A DNA stretch of 64,000 nt from Mycolicibacterium rutilum (GCF_900108565.1 NZ_LT629971.1:3968001-4032000); one strand, 5' to 3'; positions 1 to 8,944 are shown, counted from the stretch's first letter. A program made the numbers and translations. The notes: generated by a model from the letters alone, not told the origin.

Positions 1-1347
1 GCGCTGGCGGACCGGTTCGGAAGCCACGGTGAGTTGGACACGCATATCCGCCTGCTCGCCGCCGCGGCAGCGCAGTGTCGGATGCACGGACTCGACGAAC
101 GTGACCGTGATCTAATCGCCGAGCGCCTGCACCAAGTCGAGCACCTGGACCACCCGGCAGTCGAAGTGGCCTTGGCGACCCTTGAGGACACCAAGTATGC
201 ACGCCAGTTCCGTTGCCGCGCCGCAACATTGCAGGATGCCCTGAGTGATGACCTGACGGCGCTGATGTCGATGGGGCTGGCGGCCGAGTCGGCTTCTGAT
301 CTGGCGACCGCTCGGTCATGCTGGGACGGTTCCATCAAGGTGGCCCGAAGGACAGGTGCGCCCGCGATCGAGTGTGAGGCGCTGCGCGGCTCAGCGCGAT
401 CGCAGATCATCGCCGGGCAATTGACCGAGGCCGCCGTTAGCGCGCACAACGCATTCCGGATCGCCACCGATGCGGATCTCGGGCTCAGCATGGGCGCTGC
501 AGCTGCCCTGCTGGCGCGGATCCAAGCATGGCAGGGCGATACCAAATCCGCTCAGCAGTCACTGGCGACAGCGCAACAGAACCTGCCCAGCGACACTCCC
601 CTACTGTGGCTCGACGACCTGGCCTGGGCCAGTGGCCTGCTTGCTCTGACCACACACGACAGCGAGCGCGCCTTCACCGAACTTTCGCAGATGAACCGTG
701 ACCGCAGTTCCCGTCGCTGGGCTATCGCCGACCTCACCGAAGCCGCCGTCGCCAGCGGCCACACCCGAGTGATCTGCCAGCTGGTCGACGAAATCGACAC
801 CGAGGCGAGCGCACTGGGTTCCCCACACATCGTCATGCTGGTACACCGCAGCCGGGCACTGATCGCCGGTACGGAGAAGCACGCAGAGCACCACTTCCAC
901 GCCGCCCTGGACATCGAGGACGCCGAGGCCCAAGCGCCGTTGGAGTACGCCCGCACCCAGATGAGCTACGGCGAATGGCTCCGACGACAACGACGCATCA
1001 TCGACGCACGCACCCAGTTAGCCGCAGCACTACGAGTTTTCGAACACCGCGGAGCAGCGCCCTGGGCTCAACGCACACGAGGTGAACTGCGCGCCGCCGG
1101 CGTGCAAATGCCAGGCGCGGCATCGGCAATCGACGTGCTCACGACCAAACTCTCGCCGCAGGAATTACAGATCGCACGGCTCGCCGCCGCCGGACTGACC
1201 AACCGCCAGATCGCCGACCAAATCTACATCTCACATCGGACGGTCGCGGCGCACCTGTACAAGATCTTCCCCAAGCTCGGCATCACTCGCCGCGCTCAAC
1301 TACGAGACGCCATCGAACTCGACAACGCGACGCCCGCCGGCGAGTAG
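1..1347 (+). CDS. LuxR-family transcriptional regulator, C-terminal part (5' truncated by window edge)
   Basis: The frame is open from base 1, so the gene begins outside the window; the TTG at 34 is only the first start-like codon inside. The last 60 or so residues form a LuxR-type helix-turn-helix (LSPQELQIARLAAAGLTNRQ, then ISHRTVAAHLYKIFPKLGIT). The rest is Ala/Leu-rich and helical, like the TPR-type middle region of large LAL or MalT-type regulators that carry an AAA ATPase domain at the N-terminus. That ATPase domain would lie upstream and cannot be seen. A zinc alcohol dehydrogenase follows 59 bp downstream on the same strand and may be a target, but this is inference. DNA-binding function is well supported; ligand and regulon are unknown. 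Confidence 0.85.
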   Translation, partial: ALADRFGSHGELDTHIRLLAAAAAQCRMHGLDERDRDLIAERLHQVEHLDHPAVEVALATLEDTKYARQFRCRAATLQDALSDDLTALMSMGLAAESASDLATARSCWDGSIKVARRTGAPAIECEALRGSARSQIIAGQLTEAAVSAHNAFRIATDADLGLSMGAAAALLARIQAWQGDTKSAQQSLATAQQNLPSDTPLLWLDDLAWASGLLALTTHDSERAFTELSQMNRDRSSRRWAIADLTEAAVASGHTRVICQLVDEIDTEASALGSPHIVMLVHRSRALIAGTEKHAEHHFHAALDIEDAEAQAPLEYARTQMSYGEWLRRQRRIIDARTQLAAALRVFEHRGAAPWAQRTRGELRAAGVQMPGAASAIDVLTTKLSPQELQIARLAAAGLTNRQIADQIYISHRTVAAHLYKIFPKLGITRRAQLRDAIELDNATPAGE

Positions 1348-1406
1348 CCATACTTGTGGTCAACGTACTTATGCCGCGACGCCGCTCAAGCTGATGGCAT
1401 GGATAC

Positions 1407-2432
1407 ATGAACTCTTATCGGGCGTATCAGGTCACTGGACAACGTGAATTCTCCCTCGTCGACCGCGAACTGCACGACCCCGCCCCCGGGCACGTGCGGA
1501 TCCGGACGGCCGCGTGCGGGGTATGCCACAGCGATGTTCTGGCCGTGGAGGGACAGCGCCCAGACCCGACGACCCCGATGGTTCCCGGCCACGAGGCAGT
1601 CGGGACCATTGATGCCATCGGCGCCGGGGTGGAACCTCGGTGGCAGGTCGGTGACCGCGTCGGGGTGGGATTCCTGGGCGGCCACTGCGGTCGGTGCGAC
1701 TTCTGCCGCCGCGGTGACTTCGTCAACTGCACCGACCAACCCCAACCCGGGACGACCGTCGACGGCGGGTATGCCGAGATCGTCTACGCCAGGGCTTCTG
1801 GGCTGGTGCGGGTTCCGGAGGACTTCGACGCGCTGACGGCCGCACCCCTGTTGTGTGCCGGGGTGACCGTCTTCAACGCCCTGCGCGTCGCCCAGGCGCC
1901 GGTGAACTCACTGGTGGCGGTACAGGGCATCGGAGGATTGGGCCATCTGGGCGTGCAGTACGCCAAGAAAATGGGTTACCGCGTCGCCGCACTAGCCCGC
2001 GGCACCGAAAAGGCTCGACTGGCCTCGACGTTGGGCGCCGACCACTACATCGACAGCGCCGCCGAAGACCCCGCCGCTGCGCTCACCGCACTCGGCGGTG
2101 CGACAGCGATCATCGCCACGGCCGCCAGCGGCGCATCGATGGCCGGACTGGTAGCCGGACTCCAACCACGGGGCAAGATGATCGTCGTCGGAGCCTCACC
2201 AGAACCGGTACCGGTCCACACACCCGATCTGATCTTCGGCGGGCGCAGCATCATCGGAAGCCTCACCGGATCCGCCACCGATAACGAAGACAACCTCGCA
2301 TTCAGCCTCGCGCACCAGATCGCCCCGATGATCGAACCACTCCCCTTTCACGAAGCACCGCGCGCCTACGACCGAATGATGTCCGGCCGCGCACGCTTCC
2401 GCGTCGTCCTCGACTTCACCCTCGCTCAGTGA
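1407..2432 (+). CDS. Zinc-dependent alcohol dehydrogenase (MDR family)
   Basis: 341-residue medium-chain dehydrogenase, the usual length. It should oxidise alcohols or reduce aldehydes with NAD(P) in the cytoplasm. The catalytic zinc site is visible as C40-H41 (GVCHSD) and H62-E63 (PGHEAVG). The structural zinc lobe has four cysteines at 94, 97, 100 and 108. The Rossmann fold has GIGGLGHLG near residue 175. ATG at 1407 starts the conserved N-terminal strand directly. The gene converges on the isochorismatase-like gene with one base between the stop codons. Substrate is not readable from sequence; a broad primary-alcohol or aldehyde range is typical of close relatives. Confidence 0.9.
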   Translation: MNSYRAYQVTGQREFSLVDRELHDPAPGHVRIRTAACGVCHSDVLAVEGQRPDPTTPMVPGHEAVGTIDAIGAGVEPRWQVGDRVGVGFLGGHCGRCDFCRRGDFVNCTDQPQPGTTVDGGYAEIVYARASGLVRVPEDFDALTAAPLLCAGVTVFNALRVAQAPVNSLVAVQGIGGLGHLGVQYAKKMGYRVAALARGTEKARLASTLGADHYIDSAAEDPAAALTALGGATAIIATAASGASMAGLVAGLQPRGKMIVVGASPEPVPVHTPDLIFGGRSIIGSLTGSATDNEDNLAFSLAHQIAPMIEPLPFHEAPRAYDRMMSGRARFRVVLDFTLAQ

Positions 2433-2433
2433 T

Positions 2434-3090
2434 TCATGCCGCGCCGTTCATCGCCGAGACGATTTCTCCGGTCGGTAACACCGCGTGCGCGAGAAACCGA
2501 TAGTTCACCAGCGCTGCCCGATACCCGTCGCCCCAGGCGGGGTGACGGGGGCCCGCCACCGCATCCACGGCCACCGCAACTTCGAATCCGTCCTCGAGAA
2601 GGTGACGCAGGTGAGACTCGACGCACATGTTCGCCAACATCCCGGCGAGGATGACGCGGTCGCATCCTCGCTTCCGTAGCTGTAGGACAACGTCGTTGGT
2701 CTGCGGCCCGAAGACCTTGTGTGGGCTCGCGACAACGGTGGTCTGGCGGTTGATAAAGGGCGCCAGCGCGGGTAGCCAGTCTGCGCCCGAACCCGCGAAG
2801 TCGGTCAGATCCAGGGCCCCAACGCGGGCGAACGTTCCGGTGGCGAACTCGTCGGACTCCAGCGGCCCGTTGAACAACCACTGCGAATCAGACGGATAGA
2901 AGTAGTGCGGCGAGATGACCAGCGGGTAGCTCTGGGCGACGGCGGTTTCCATGAGTTGGGCGAGGTGGGCCACTGTGTCGTTCTCGGTGACACTCGCCCC
3001 GACGGCCGCCCAGTTGCGCCCGGTGGGACTCAGGACGTCGATCTGCGGATCGATGACCACGATCGCGGTGTTCGTGGGGTCGAACTTCAT
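2434..3090 (-). CDS. Isochorismatase-family cysteine hydrolase
   Basis: 218 residues from ATG at 3090, which overlaps the stop of the upstream gene as ATGA. The fold of isochorismatase/nicotinamidase-type hydrolases is clear. The likely catalytic triad is D14 (VVIDPQ), K125 (SPHKVFG) and C156 (ANMCVES), with the conserved VAVDAVAG strand after it. These enzymes cleave amide, ureido or vinyl-ether bonds through a cysteine nucleophile. A longer frame extends upstream, but the overlap and the start of homology at MKFDPTNTAIVVID favour 3090. It is the last gene of an operon with an RclA-like flavoprotein and an alpha/beta hydrolase. Actual substrate is unknown. Confidence 0.88.
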   Translation of the reverse strand: MKFDPTNTAIVVIDPQIDVLSPTGRNWAAVGASVTENDTVAHLAQLMETAVAQSYPLVISPHYFYPSDSQWLFNGPLESDEFATGTFARVGALDLTDFAGSGADWLPALAPFINRQTTVVASPHKVFGPQTNDVVLQLRKRGCDRVILAGMLANMCVESHLRHLLEDGFEVAVAVDAVAGPRHPAWGDGYRAALVNYRFLAHAVLPTGEIVSAMNGAA

Positions 3091-4484
3091 TGCAGCAGTC
3101 CTAACAGTTGGTTGAAGCACTCCGACATGGACGGATGGGTGTAGATCTCGTCCCGCAATACCGATGCGGTGATGCCGTGGCGCATCGCCAGGGCGACGAT
3201 GTTGATCACCTCCTGTGCATCGTGACACAGCAGGGCAGCGCCGAGAATCCTGTCGGTTTCCGCGTCCACCACCACCTTCATCATCCCGGTCGTGTCATCG
3301 ACGATGCGGGCTCTTGCCACGGTAGCCAGGTTCACCACCGGGCTGGCCGCCACTTTGAGGTCGTAACCCGCAGTGCGCGCTTGGGATTCGGTAAGGCCGA
3401 CACGTGCAAGTGGAGGGCTCAGGAACAGGCAGTTCGGAACCGCTCGGCGCTGGGCGGCAGACCTGGGTTCGGCAGCACCGCCGAGCTGATCGAGCACGAT
3501 GCGGTAGTCGTCGAGAGAGATGTAGGTGAATTGCGGTCCGCCGTTGACATCCCCGACCGCATAGATGTGGGGTTGGCTGCTACGGCGATAGTCATCGACC
3601 ACGACGGCACCGGTGTCGGTCATCTCCACCCCGGCTCGATCGAGTCGGAGATAGGCGGAGTTGGGCGTGCGTCCGAGCGCGATCAACACGACGTCGGCCT
3701 CGACGGTGGCGGCGCGTCCGCCGACGCGGTACCCCACGCGTGCCAACGGTGGCGTGCCCGGCCGCGGAACAGTCTGCACTTCAGTGACTTCGGCCCCGGT
3801 GAGGATCGTGGCTCCCCTACCGGACAGGACAGAAAGAGCAGCGTCGGCGACGTCTGGGTCCTCATGTGCCAGAACGGCCGGGCGTTGCTCCAGAACGGTC
3901 ACGGAGGTGCCGTATCCGGCGTACATCGACGCGAACTCCAAGCCGATGTAGCCGCCGCCGAGAATTACAAGCCGGTCCGGGCGCGAGGCACGCCGCAGCA
4001 ACTCCGCGCTGGTGACCACGACCGGACTATGCCGCACACCGGGTAGGTCGGGAATCACCGGTGTTGAGCCGGTACCGATGACGATGTCGCGCGCCACCAC
4101 CGTGGCAAGGCCGTCCTCGGTCTCTACCGCGACCGAGTTCGCATCGATGAAGCTCGCCCGACCGGTGAGCACCCGCACTGATGGGACTGACTGCAGTGCA
4201 GCGAGATTCGCCGCCCGCAACCCGGCGGTCAGTCGCTCTGTGGCAGCGACCGCATCCGCATAAACCAAGGTTCCGGACGAGCCGCGCGGCGAGTGCTCAC
4301 TGCGGTACACCAGCGACTTCGTCGGCACACAGCCGGTGTTGATGCAGGTGCCGCCGTACATCTGCGCCGACTCCTCCACCAGCACGACACGCTGACCTTG
4401 TCGGCCCACCTCAGTCGCCAACGTCTTGCCGGCTTTGCCGAATCCGATGACGAGCAGATCGGCCTCGATCACCTGCGGGGTCAC
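3087..4484 (-). CDS. rclA: RclA-like pyridine nucleotide-disulfide oxidoreductase
   Basis: 465-residue FAD/NAD(P)H disulfide oxidoreductase. The order is FAD-binding VIGFGKAGKT, the redox pair C47 and C52 in YGGTCINTGCVPTK, the NAD(P) motif GGGYIGLEFASMYAGYG, and the dimerisation domain ending in HPSMSE (H450, E455). The phrases GKAGKTLA, MYGGTCIN, QFTYISLDDYRIV and the HPSMSE end match E. coli RclA, a flavoprotein that protects against reactive chlorine and reduces copper, more closely than lipoamide dehydrogenase or mercuric reductase. GTG at 4484 overlaps the preceding stop as GTGA. It lies between an alpha/beta hydrolase and an isochorismatase-type hydrolase, not beside the enterobacterial rcl partners, so its role here may differ. 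Confidence 0.85.
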   Translation of the reverse strand: MTPQVIEADLLVIGFGKAGKTLATEVGRQGQRVVLVEESAQMYGGTCINTGCVPTKSLVYRSEHSPRGSSGTLVYADAVAATERLTAGLRAANLAALQSVPSVRVLTGRASFIDANSVAVETEDGLATVVARDIVIGTGSTPVIPDLPGVRHSPVVVTSAELLRRASRPDRLVILGGGYIGLEFASMYAGYGTSVTVLEQRPAVLAHEDPDVADAALSVLSGRGATILTGAEVTEVQTVPRPGTPPLARVGYRVGGRAATVEADVVLIALGRTPNSAYLRLDRAGVEMTDTGAVVVDDYRRSSQPHIYAVGDVNGGPQFTYISLDDYRIVLDQLGGAAEPRSAAQRRAVPNCLFLSPPLARVGLTESQARTAGYDLKVAASPVVNLATVARARIVDDTTGMMKVVVDAETDRILGAALLCHDAQEVINIVALAMRHGITASVLRDEIYTHPSMSECFNQLLGLLQ

Positions 4485-5338
4485 GCGAGGAACTCGACGA
4501 TCTCGCGGGCGAAGTCCGTGACGTGCTGGAAGAGGAACCCGTGCCCGGCATCGCTGTACAGAATGGCCTTGGCATTGGGCAACCGGCCCACCATCGCGAA
4601 GGTGGCGTAGGCATTGATCATCCGGTCGTGCGCACCGTTGGCAACCAAGGTCGGAATGGTGATCTCCCTCAGGCGATCCCAGATACTCGAACCGGTAGAG
4701 GCAATGACGGCCAACTGCGCCTGCATCGTCTCGATCGACACCGGAACATGCTCCGGCGACAGGAGGCGGTCGTCCAACCTCCGCAACGACTCCAGTCCCC
4801 GCTTGCGACCAGGGTCCTCATCGGGAAAGAACAGATAGAGAAAGTCATCGTCGTCGTTGACGGGCTTGGTGGCAACCTGCCAAATCTTCGGATCGGGTTG
4901 CGGCATGCCGGGCACACCACCACCGGGAGAGCTGCCCGCCACGATCAACCGGCGCACCAGATCAGGACGTTGCAACGTGGCCGCCTGCACCACGATCCCA
5001 CCCAACGACCAACCGAGCAGATCGACCTCGGACAGCCCCAAGGTGTCGACGAATTCGGTGAGTCCGTCGGCCAGGGCTGCCATGCTGGTCGGTGCGACGC
5101 CACTGGTCCTACCGTGCCCGATGTTGTCGAAAAGGATCACATCGCGTTCGGCTCCCAGTGCGTCCAGGAACGCCGGATCCCAGTGATCCATGGTGCCGCG
5201 AAAGCGCAACGCCAGCACCAACGGGACACCGGTACCCGCACCGAAGCGACGGTACGCGAACCGCGCGCTCGGCCCGTCCAGATAGCGGGTCTCGGCCATC
5301 AAAGACAACGAATTCTCCATATGCTGTGCACCCTTCAT
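4481..5338 (-). CDS. Alpha/beta-fold hydrolase
   Basis: 285 residues as drawn from ATG 5338; a second ATG six codons in (5320) is equally possible. The nucleophile elbow is GWSLGG with S111, the acid is probably the Asp in NGAHDRMI, and the His is in DAGHGF near the C-terminus. Instead of the usual HG oxyanion motif it has LRFRGTMDHWDP, seen in a subgroup of bacterial hydrolases. No signal peptide. It is the first gene of a three-gene operon in which each stop overlaps the next start. Esterase, lactonase or C-C hydrolase activity cannot be told apart from sequence. Confidence 0.85.
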   Translation of the reverse strand: MKGAQHMENSLSLMAETRYLDGPSARFAYRRFGAGTGVPLVLALRFRGTMDHWDPAFLDALGAERDVILFDNIGHGRTSGVAPTSMAALADGLTEFVDTLGLSEVDLLGWSLGGIVVQAATLQRPDLVRRLIVAGSSPGGGVPGMPQPDPKIWQVATKPVNDDDDFLYLFFPDEDPGRKRGLESLRRLDDRLLSPEHVPVSIETMQAQLAVIASTGSSIWDRLREITIPTLVANGAHDRMINAYATFAMVGRLPNAKAILYSDAGHGFLFQHVTDFAREIVEFLA

Positions 5339-5493
5339 CGATCATCGATCGCTCGCGAGATCGCCTCGGATCCGCGCCATCTCCGGATTCTCTTGCCTGC
5401 AGACCTCGAGAGCCATAGGCACATTGACTGTCTTCCATCTGGCGAAGCCGTCATCGGATCTGGGTGCCCTTAAGCAGGATGCGTCGCCTACGG

Positions 5494-6213
5494 TTACTCG
5501 AACGCGAAGTCGGATAGGTCCACCGAGACGATCAGTGGTTCAGCGGCCACGGTGTTGTCGTCGTTGCGCGGGAAGATGCGCAATCTGGAGGGCAGCACGA
5601 TTCCCTGCACGGTGACAGGTTCGAGCAGGTAACGAGCTGCGGGATTGCTGCCTTGGATATCCACGTCGTAATCGTGGCGACGCAGCAGCCCCGTTCCGTC
5701 GACGTAGAAGGTCTGGACTGTGCTGTGGGTGGCGATGTCCTGGGGGAAGGTCACGCGCAGCCGTCGCCAAGTCTCTCCGTTCTCCGTCCACGGCTCAATC
5801 TCCTCGGTCGAGACTCCCGGTCGGGCCAGGATGAACGGAGATGTCAGGTAGGTCCACATCGTGTATCCGGCGAAGTAGGCGACCTGCGCGTTACTCCACG
5901 GGGTCTCCATGACGTATCCGGCGAACGAATCACGGGGTTCGTCGAGTTGCTCGACCACCTCGCCGGCGGGTGTTTCAATGGTGACTCGCTTCGGGGTGAA
6001 CTGGGACCGGTAATCGGTGGGGGCGAAAGGCCAGTGCGACACCCATTCTCGGTTGAGGTCGACGCGAACGTTGGCCTCTTGCAATACGGTCGGCTGGCCC
6101 TTGAGTCCCCACAGCACACCGCCCTGGTGCAGTCGGGCGTTCAGGAACGCGAACTGGCGGAACCGGTCGAGGCCGCCATGCGCATCAAACATCACATCAA
6201 CCAAGTCAGACAT
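5494..6213 (-). CDS. Conserved hypothetical protein
   Basis: 239 residues with a strong Shine-Dalgarno (GAGGAGA) before ATG 6213. I do not recognise the family. The protein starts with MSDLVDVMFDAHGGLDRFRQ and then alternates short beta-rich stretches with aromatic residues (GGVLWGLKG, YFAGYTMWTYLTSPF, VQTFYVDGTGLLRRHDYDV). This resembles lipoprotein-carrier or lipocalin-like beta folds, but no signal peptide, lipobox or membrane segment is present. It lies 155 bp upstream of the hydrolase/RclA/isochorismatase operon on the same strand and may be co-expressed with it. Confidence 0.7.
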   Translation of the reverse strand: MSDLVDVMFDAHGGLDRFRQFAFLNARLHQGGVLWGLKGQPTVLQEANVRVDLNREWVSHWPFAPTDYRSQFTPKRVTIETPAGEVVEQLDEPRDSFAGYVMETPWSNAQVAYFAGYTMWTYLTSPFILARPGVSTEEIEPWTENGETWRRLRVTFPQDIATHSTVQTFYVDGTGLLRRHDYDVDIQGSNPAARYLLEPVTVQGIVLPSRLRIFPRNDDNTVAAEPLIVSVDLSDFAFE

Positions 6214-6774
6214 CTTGTCTCCTCGAAAGGCTGCACCCCCCGTGGGATTTACGAGGGAAGGAACTGATTCAGTTCAGCTCCATACGATGATTCTGGGCCA
6301 TCGTCAGCCGACCAGGCATCCGTCAGATGACTACGTTTCGGTGCCCTCGGACGGTGGCCAGCGCAGCGAGGAGCGGTTGTGCCGGTTAATACGGCGCGTG
6401 GAATACGTCTTCTGGACGTGAGCCCGCGCGGTGCTGTCGCCACCGCACAGCTCGCCCTCAATCAGCCGTCAGTCGAGCCGGATGAGAGAACCACGAGTCG
6501 TTCGGCGACTGTTATGCCAGTTTCTACAAATCGGGAATATGCGGAAATCGAATAGGCAGTGTTACCAGTAGGGCTCTGCCTGTTGCATCAGATGAATCAA
6601 CGCCTGGCGGCCTGGCGACCACCACTCCTCCCGTCGTTCTTAGCTGCGTTGCGACATCTCTGCCCACCGTCCCCGATCCGCGGACTCGTATCGGCAGCCA
6701 TGCTCGCTACGCCCAGGTGTTTTCAACTCTGATCGATCGGACCACGCGCAACATTGGTGGCGACCGCACGGCCC
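6214..6774. other. Intergenic stretch without a supported gene
   Basis: 561 bp between the hypothetical gene starting at 6213 and the broken mazF copy. It should hold the promoter of the 6213 gene. Short open frames on both strands have no recognisable motif or ribosome-binding site. The stretch around 6480-6600 is less GC-rich than its surroundings, in keeping with the decayed accessory character of the next kilobase. Confidence 0.5.
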
Positions 6775-7076
6775 TCATAGATCCAGGACTACCCGAAGGG
6801 CCGCGTCCACCCGGCGCATCTCGTCGGAGTTCAGGAACCGACGCTCTTGCCGAGCCGTCGTGGGTCGACCGCTGCGGTCTGCTCGGCCTGTACCCGGGTG
6901 TTAACGCCGCCGATTTCAACCTCAGGCCGGAAGCTCGCGGCACGAGCCTATGTGGACGTGGGCGCAACCAGCCATGTAGACAATGGCAGCTGATCCGACT
7001 GGACGAGTACGGCGTATCGGTATCGGACTGCTCGTGACCCCGGCTCCCCCGCGCGGCATTCAACCGAAAGACTCAC
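6775..7076 (-). pseudogene. Broken MazF/PemK-type toxin gene
   Basis: Reading the minus strand through three frames recovers the body of a MazF toxin in order. ARGSRGHEQSDT lies near 7050. A different frame then gives RYAVLVQSDQLPLSTWLVAP (about 7016-6957) and, after an in-frame TAG, RAASFRPEVEIGG and NTRVQAEQTAAVDPRR. The end RRVDAALRVVLDL, stop at 6775-6777, is in another frame again. Two frameshifts and one nonsense codon therefore interrupt it. The start region overlaps the stop of the antitoxin gene at 7073, as in intact mazEF operons. Intact relatives are about 110 residues and cut RNA. This copy should make no active toxin. Confidence 0.8.
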
Positions 7077-7303
7077 CACGCACGCAGCGTCTCCATGTCG
7101 CGCAGCACCTGCACGGCCTCGGCGCGGTCGGATTCATCTTCGGCTAGCCGTTCGGCCTCGGCCCGAGTTCCCGCACCAGCCTTCCGTCGTGCGGCGTCGA
7201 TAGGTGCAGATCGAACCGCAGTGGACACCGCCGTGCCGTCTTTGGTCAATACCTCTGGCGCCCTCGCGTCTTCGTCCAGTCGGAAGGTAATCGTGTCAGC
7301 CAT
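7073..7303 (-). CDS. MazE-like (ribbon-helix-helix type) antitoxin, orphaned
   Basis: 76 residues from ATG 7303, where MADTITFRLDEDAR begins the typical N-terminal DNA-binding strand. The rest (DGTAVSTAVRSAPIDAARRK, ending in RAEAVQVLRDMETLRAW) matches the short Ala/Arg/Glu-rich antitoxins that pair with MazF/PemK toxins in actinobacteria. The frame continues upstream of 7303 but has no antitoxin homology there. Its toxin partner immediately downstream is interrupted by frameshifts and a stop, so the antitoxin is left alone. It could still bind DNA or neutralise a related toxin elsewhere; that is inference. Confidence 0.75.
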   Translation of the reverse strand: MADTITFRLDEDARAPEVLTKDGTAVSTAVRSAPIDAARRKAGAGTRAEAERLAEDESDRAEAVQVLRDMETLRAW

Positions 7304-7408
7304 GGCGCCGCGTACGACCTCTTGTAAGACAGTCGCGGGAGCCCAGCGAGCCAACTATCGCCGGTACCGGCAACCCCGACAGTTACTACCCCTCCAACCG
7401 TCTCTAAG

Positions 7409-7630
7409 GCGCCGCATTGGCGTGCGGTTCGGGCTTCGGTGCGGCCGTGAGCTGCGGTCGGCCATTCCCGCCTCGCCTAGCTCGAGGTAGCGATCCACTC
7501 ACTGACAGACGGTGGTCACCGAAACCTGGAAGCGCTCGGCCGCGCGTCGACGCGACCAACCGTCATCGACAACACAACGAGCCAGACGTAGACGACCGGT
7601 TTCGGACAGAGGGGCATTACGGTGAACCAC
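7409..7630 (-). pseudogene. IS481-family transposase, N-terminal fragment
   Basis: Starting from GTG 7630 the minus strand reads VVHRNAPLSETGRLRLARCV, then DDGWSRRRAAERFQVSVTTV, a stop (TGA, 7499-7501, codon 44, where relatives have Trp), then VDRYLELGEAGMADRSSRPH. This is the helix-turn-helix start of an IS481 transposase. Recognisable sequence ends after about 74 codons near 7409, and the catalytic DDE domain is absent. The remaining 100 bp lead into the antitoxin gene. The left end of the element, with its inverted repeat, lies at 7629-7691. A dead insertion sequence remnant. Confidence 0.8.
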
Positions 7631-7691
7631 GAAGACCTCCGAGATCGGTGAGCGTTCCTAGACAGCTCGCACTCCACTCGGAGGTCTTCGT
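7629..7691. repeat. Perfect 15-bp inverted repeat at the end of the IS481 remnant
   Basis: Left arm 7629-7643 (ACGAAGACCTCCGAG) and right arm 7677-7691 (CTCGGAGGTCTTCGT) are exact reverse complements separated by 33 bp. The arm nearest the transposase overlaps its GTG start codon. The position suggests an element end or a leader hairpin that limits transposase expression; which one cannot be decided from one copy. Confidence 0.75.
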
Positions 7692-7846
7692 TTTGTCACC
7701 TCACCACGCCGTCACCAACTACATCTAGAACGGCACGTGCATCGCTCAATTAACGACTGGCCTGTCGCACTGTCGTGTGGCGGATACGCGTGCAGGTACG
7801 CCAGCGGGAAGCTCATACGAGCACAACGAGTCCCGAGAGGCAATAC

Positions 7847-8944
7847 ATGACCAACCCGGTCCCCCGCTCGCAGCGAGCCGAGACTGCGGCCGCGCCGATG
7901 ATGGCGGTTGAAATTGCCGGCTCCGCAGCGGTACGGCTCGGTCATTCGGACCTGGTCGTGCGACCGGTGGGTTTGGGATGTATGGGCATGTCACAGTTCT
8001 ACGGAGAGGCGGACGACAGTGAGTCAGTAGAGACAATCAAAGCAGCGATCGACCTCGGCGTGAACTTCCTGGACACCTCGGATGTGTACGGTGCCGCCGG
8101 TATCGCCACAGTCCAGGACGTCCGCGGTTTCGGACACAATGAACGGTTGATCGCAGAGGCGACCAACGGCCGTCGGCGAGAAGTCGTGTTGGCTACCAAA
8201 TTCGGCGCAAAGGTGAGTGCGGACGGCAACAGGATCACTTACGATGGCCGACCCGAGTACGTCCACGCGGCTTGTGAAGCAAGTCTGCGACGGCTCCGCA
8301 CCGATGTCATCGACCTTTACTACTGCCACCGCATCGATCCGCATGTACCGATCGAGGACACCGTAGGGGCGATGGCCGAACTGGTCACCGCCGGCAAGGT
8401 GCGTGCCCTCGGACTCAGCGAGGTCGGGGAAAACTTGATCCGTCGGGCACATGCTGTGCATCCCATCACTGCTCTGCAGAGCGAGTACTCACTTTGGGAA
8501 CGACGCGTCGAAACAGGAATCACCGCGACGTGCCGCGAACTCGGAATCACCTTGGTGCCATTCAGCCCGTTGGGCCGATCCGCCCTGACGGGCACCATCA
8601 AGCCCGACGACACGTTCGCCCCGAACGACTTTCGCGCGACGAACCCAAGATTCTCCGCAGCCAACTTGGCCATCAATCTTGAGCCAGTGATGGTGCTGAA
8701 AGAACTAGCAGCCGCCAAGGGATGCCGGCCAGGACAGTTGGCACTGGCCTGGCTTCTTTCACAACCGCTTGACGTGATCCCGATCCCAGGGACGAAACGC
8801 GTCGAGTACGTCCGGGAGAATCTCGCCGCCACAGCAGTAGCGATCAGCGCCGATGAGTCCGCCTACTTGAGCAAGGTCTTCACGCCGGGACGAATCGTCG
8901 GAGAGCGATACACGGCCGAGCACGCCCGCTCCGTGGCGGACTGA
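7847..8944 (+). CDS. Aldo/keto reductase
   Basis: 365 residues from ATG 7847, preceded by GAGAGG at 7834-7839. The NADPH-dependent AKR barrel is clear. The catalytic tetrad is D76 and Y81 (DTSDVYGA), K118 (ATKFG) and H161 (CHRID), followed by LGLSEV and PIPGTKRVEYVRENL, the cofactor-binding end. It resembles the YdhF/IolS/Tas-like group that reduces aldehydes or ketones. A longer frame upstream lacks homology. It sits alone between the IS481 remnant and a run of minus-strand secreted-protein genes, so context gives no substrate. Confidence 0.9.
   Translation: MTNPVPRSQRAETAAAPMMAVEIAGSAAVRLGHSDLVVRPVGLGCMGMSQFYGEADDSESVETIKAAIDLGVNFLDTSDVYGAAGIATVQDVRGFGHNERLIAEATNGRRREVVLATKFGAKVSADGNRITYDGRPEYVHAACEASLRRLRTDVIDLYYCHRIDPHVPIEDTVGAMAELVTAGKVRALGLSEVGENLIRRAHAVHPITALQSEYSLWERRVETGITATCRELGITLVPFSPLGRSALTGTIKPDDTFAPNDFRATNPRFSAANLAINLEPVMVLKELAAAKGCRPGQLALAWLLSQPLDVIPIPGTKRVEYVRENLAATAVAISADESAYLSKVFTPGRIVGERYTAEHARSVAD

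Noticed and set aside
6717..7037. 106-residue plus-strand frame opposite the broken mazF
   Set aside because: Antisense to recognisable MazF sequence; no motif of its own.
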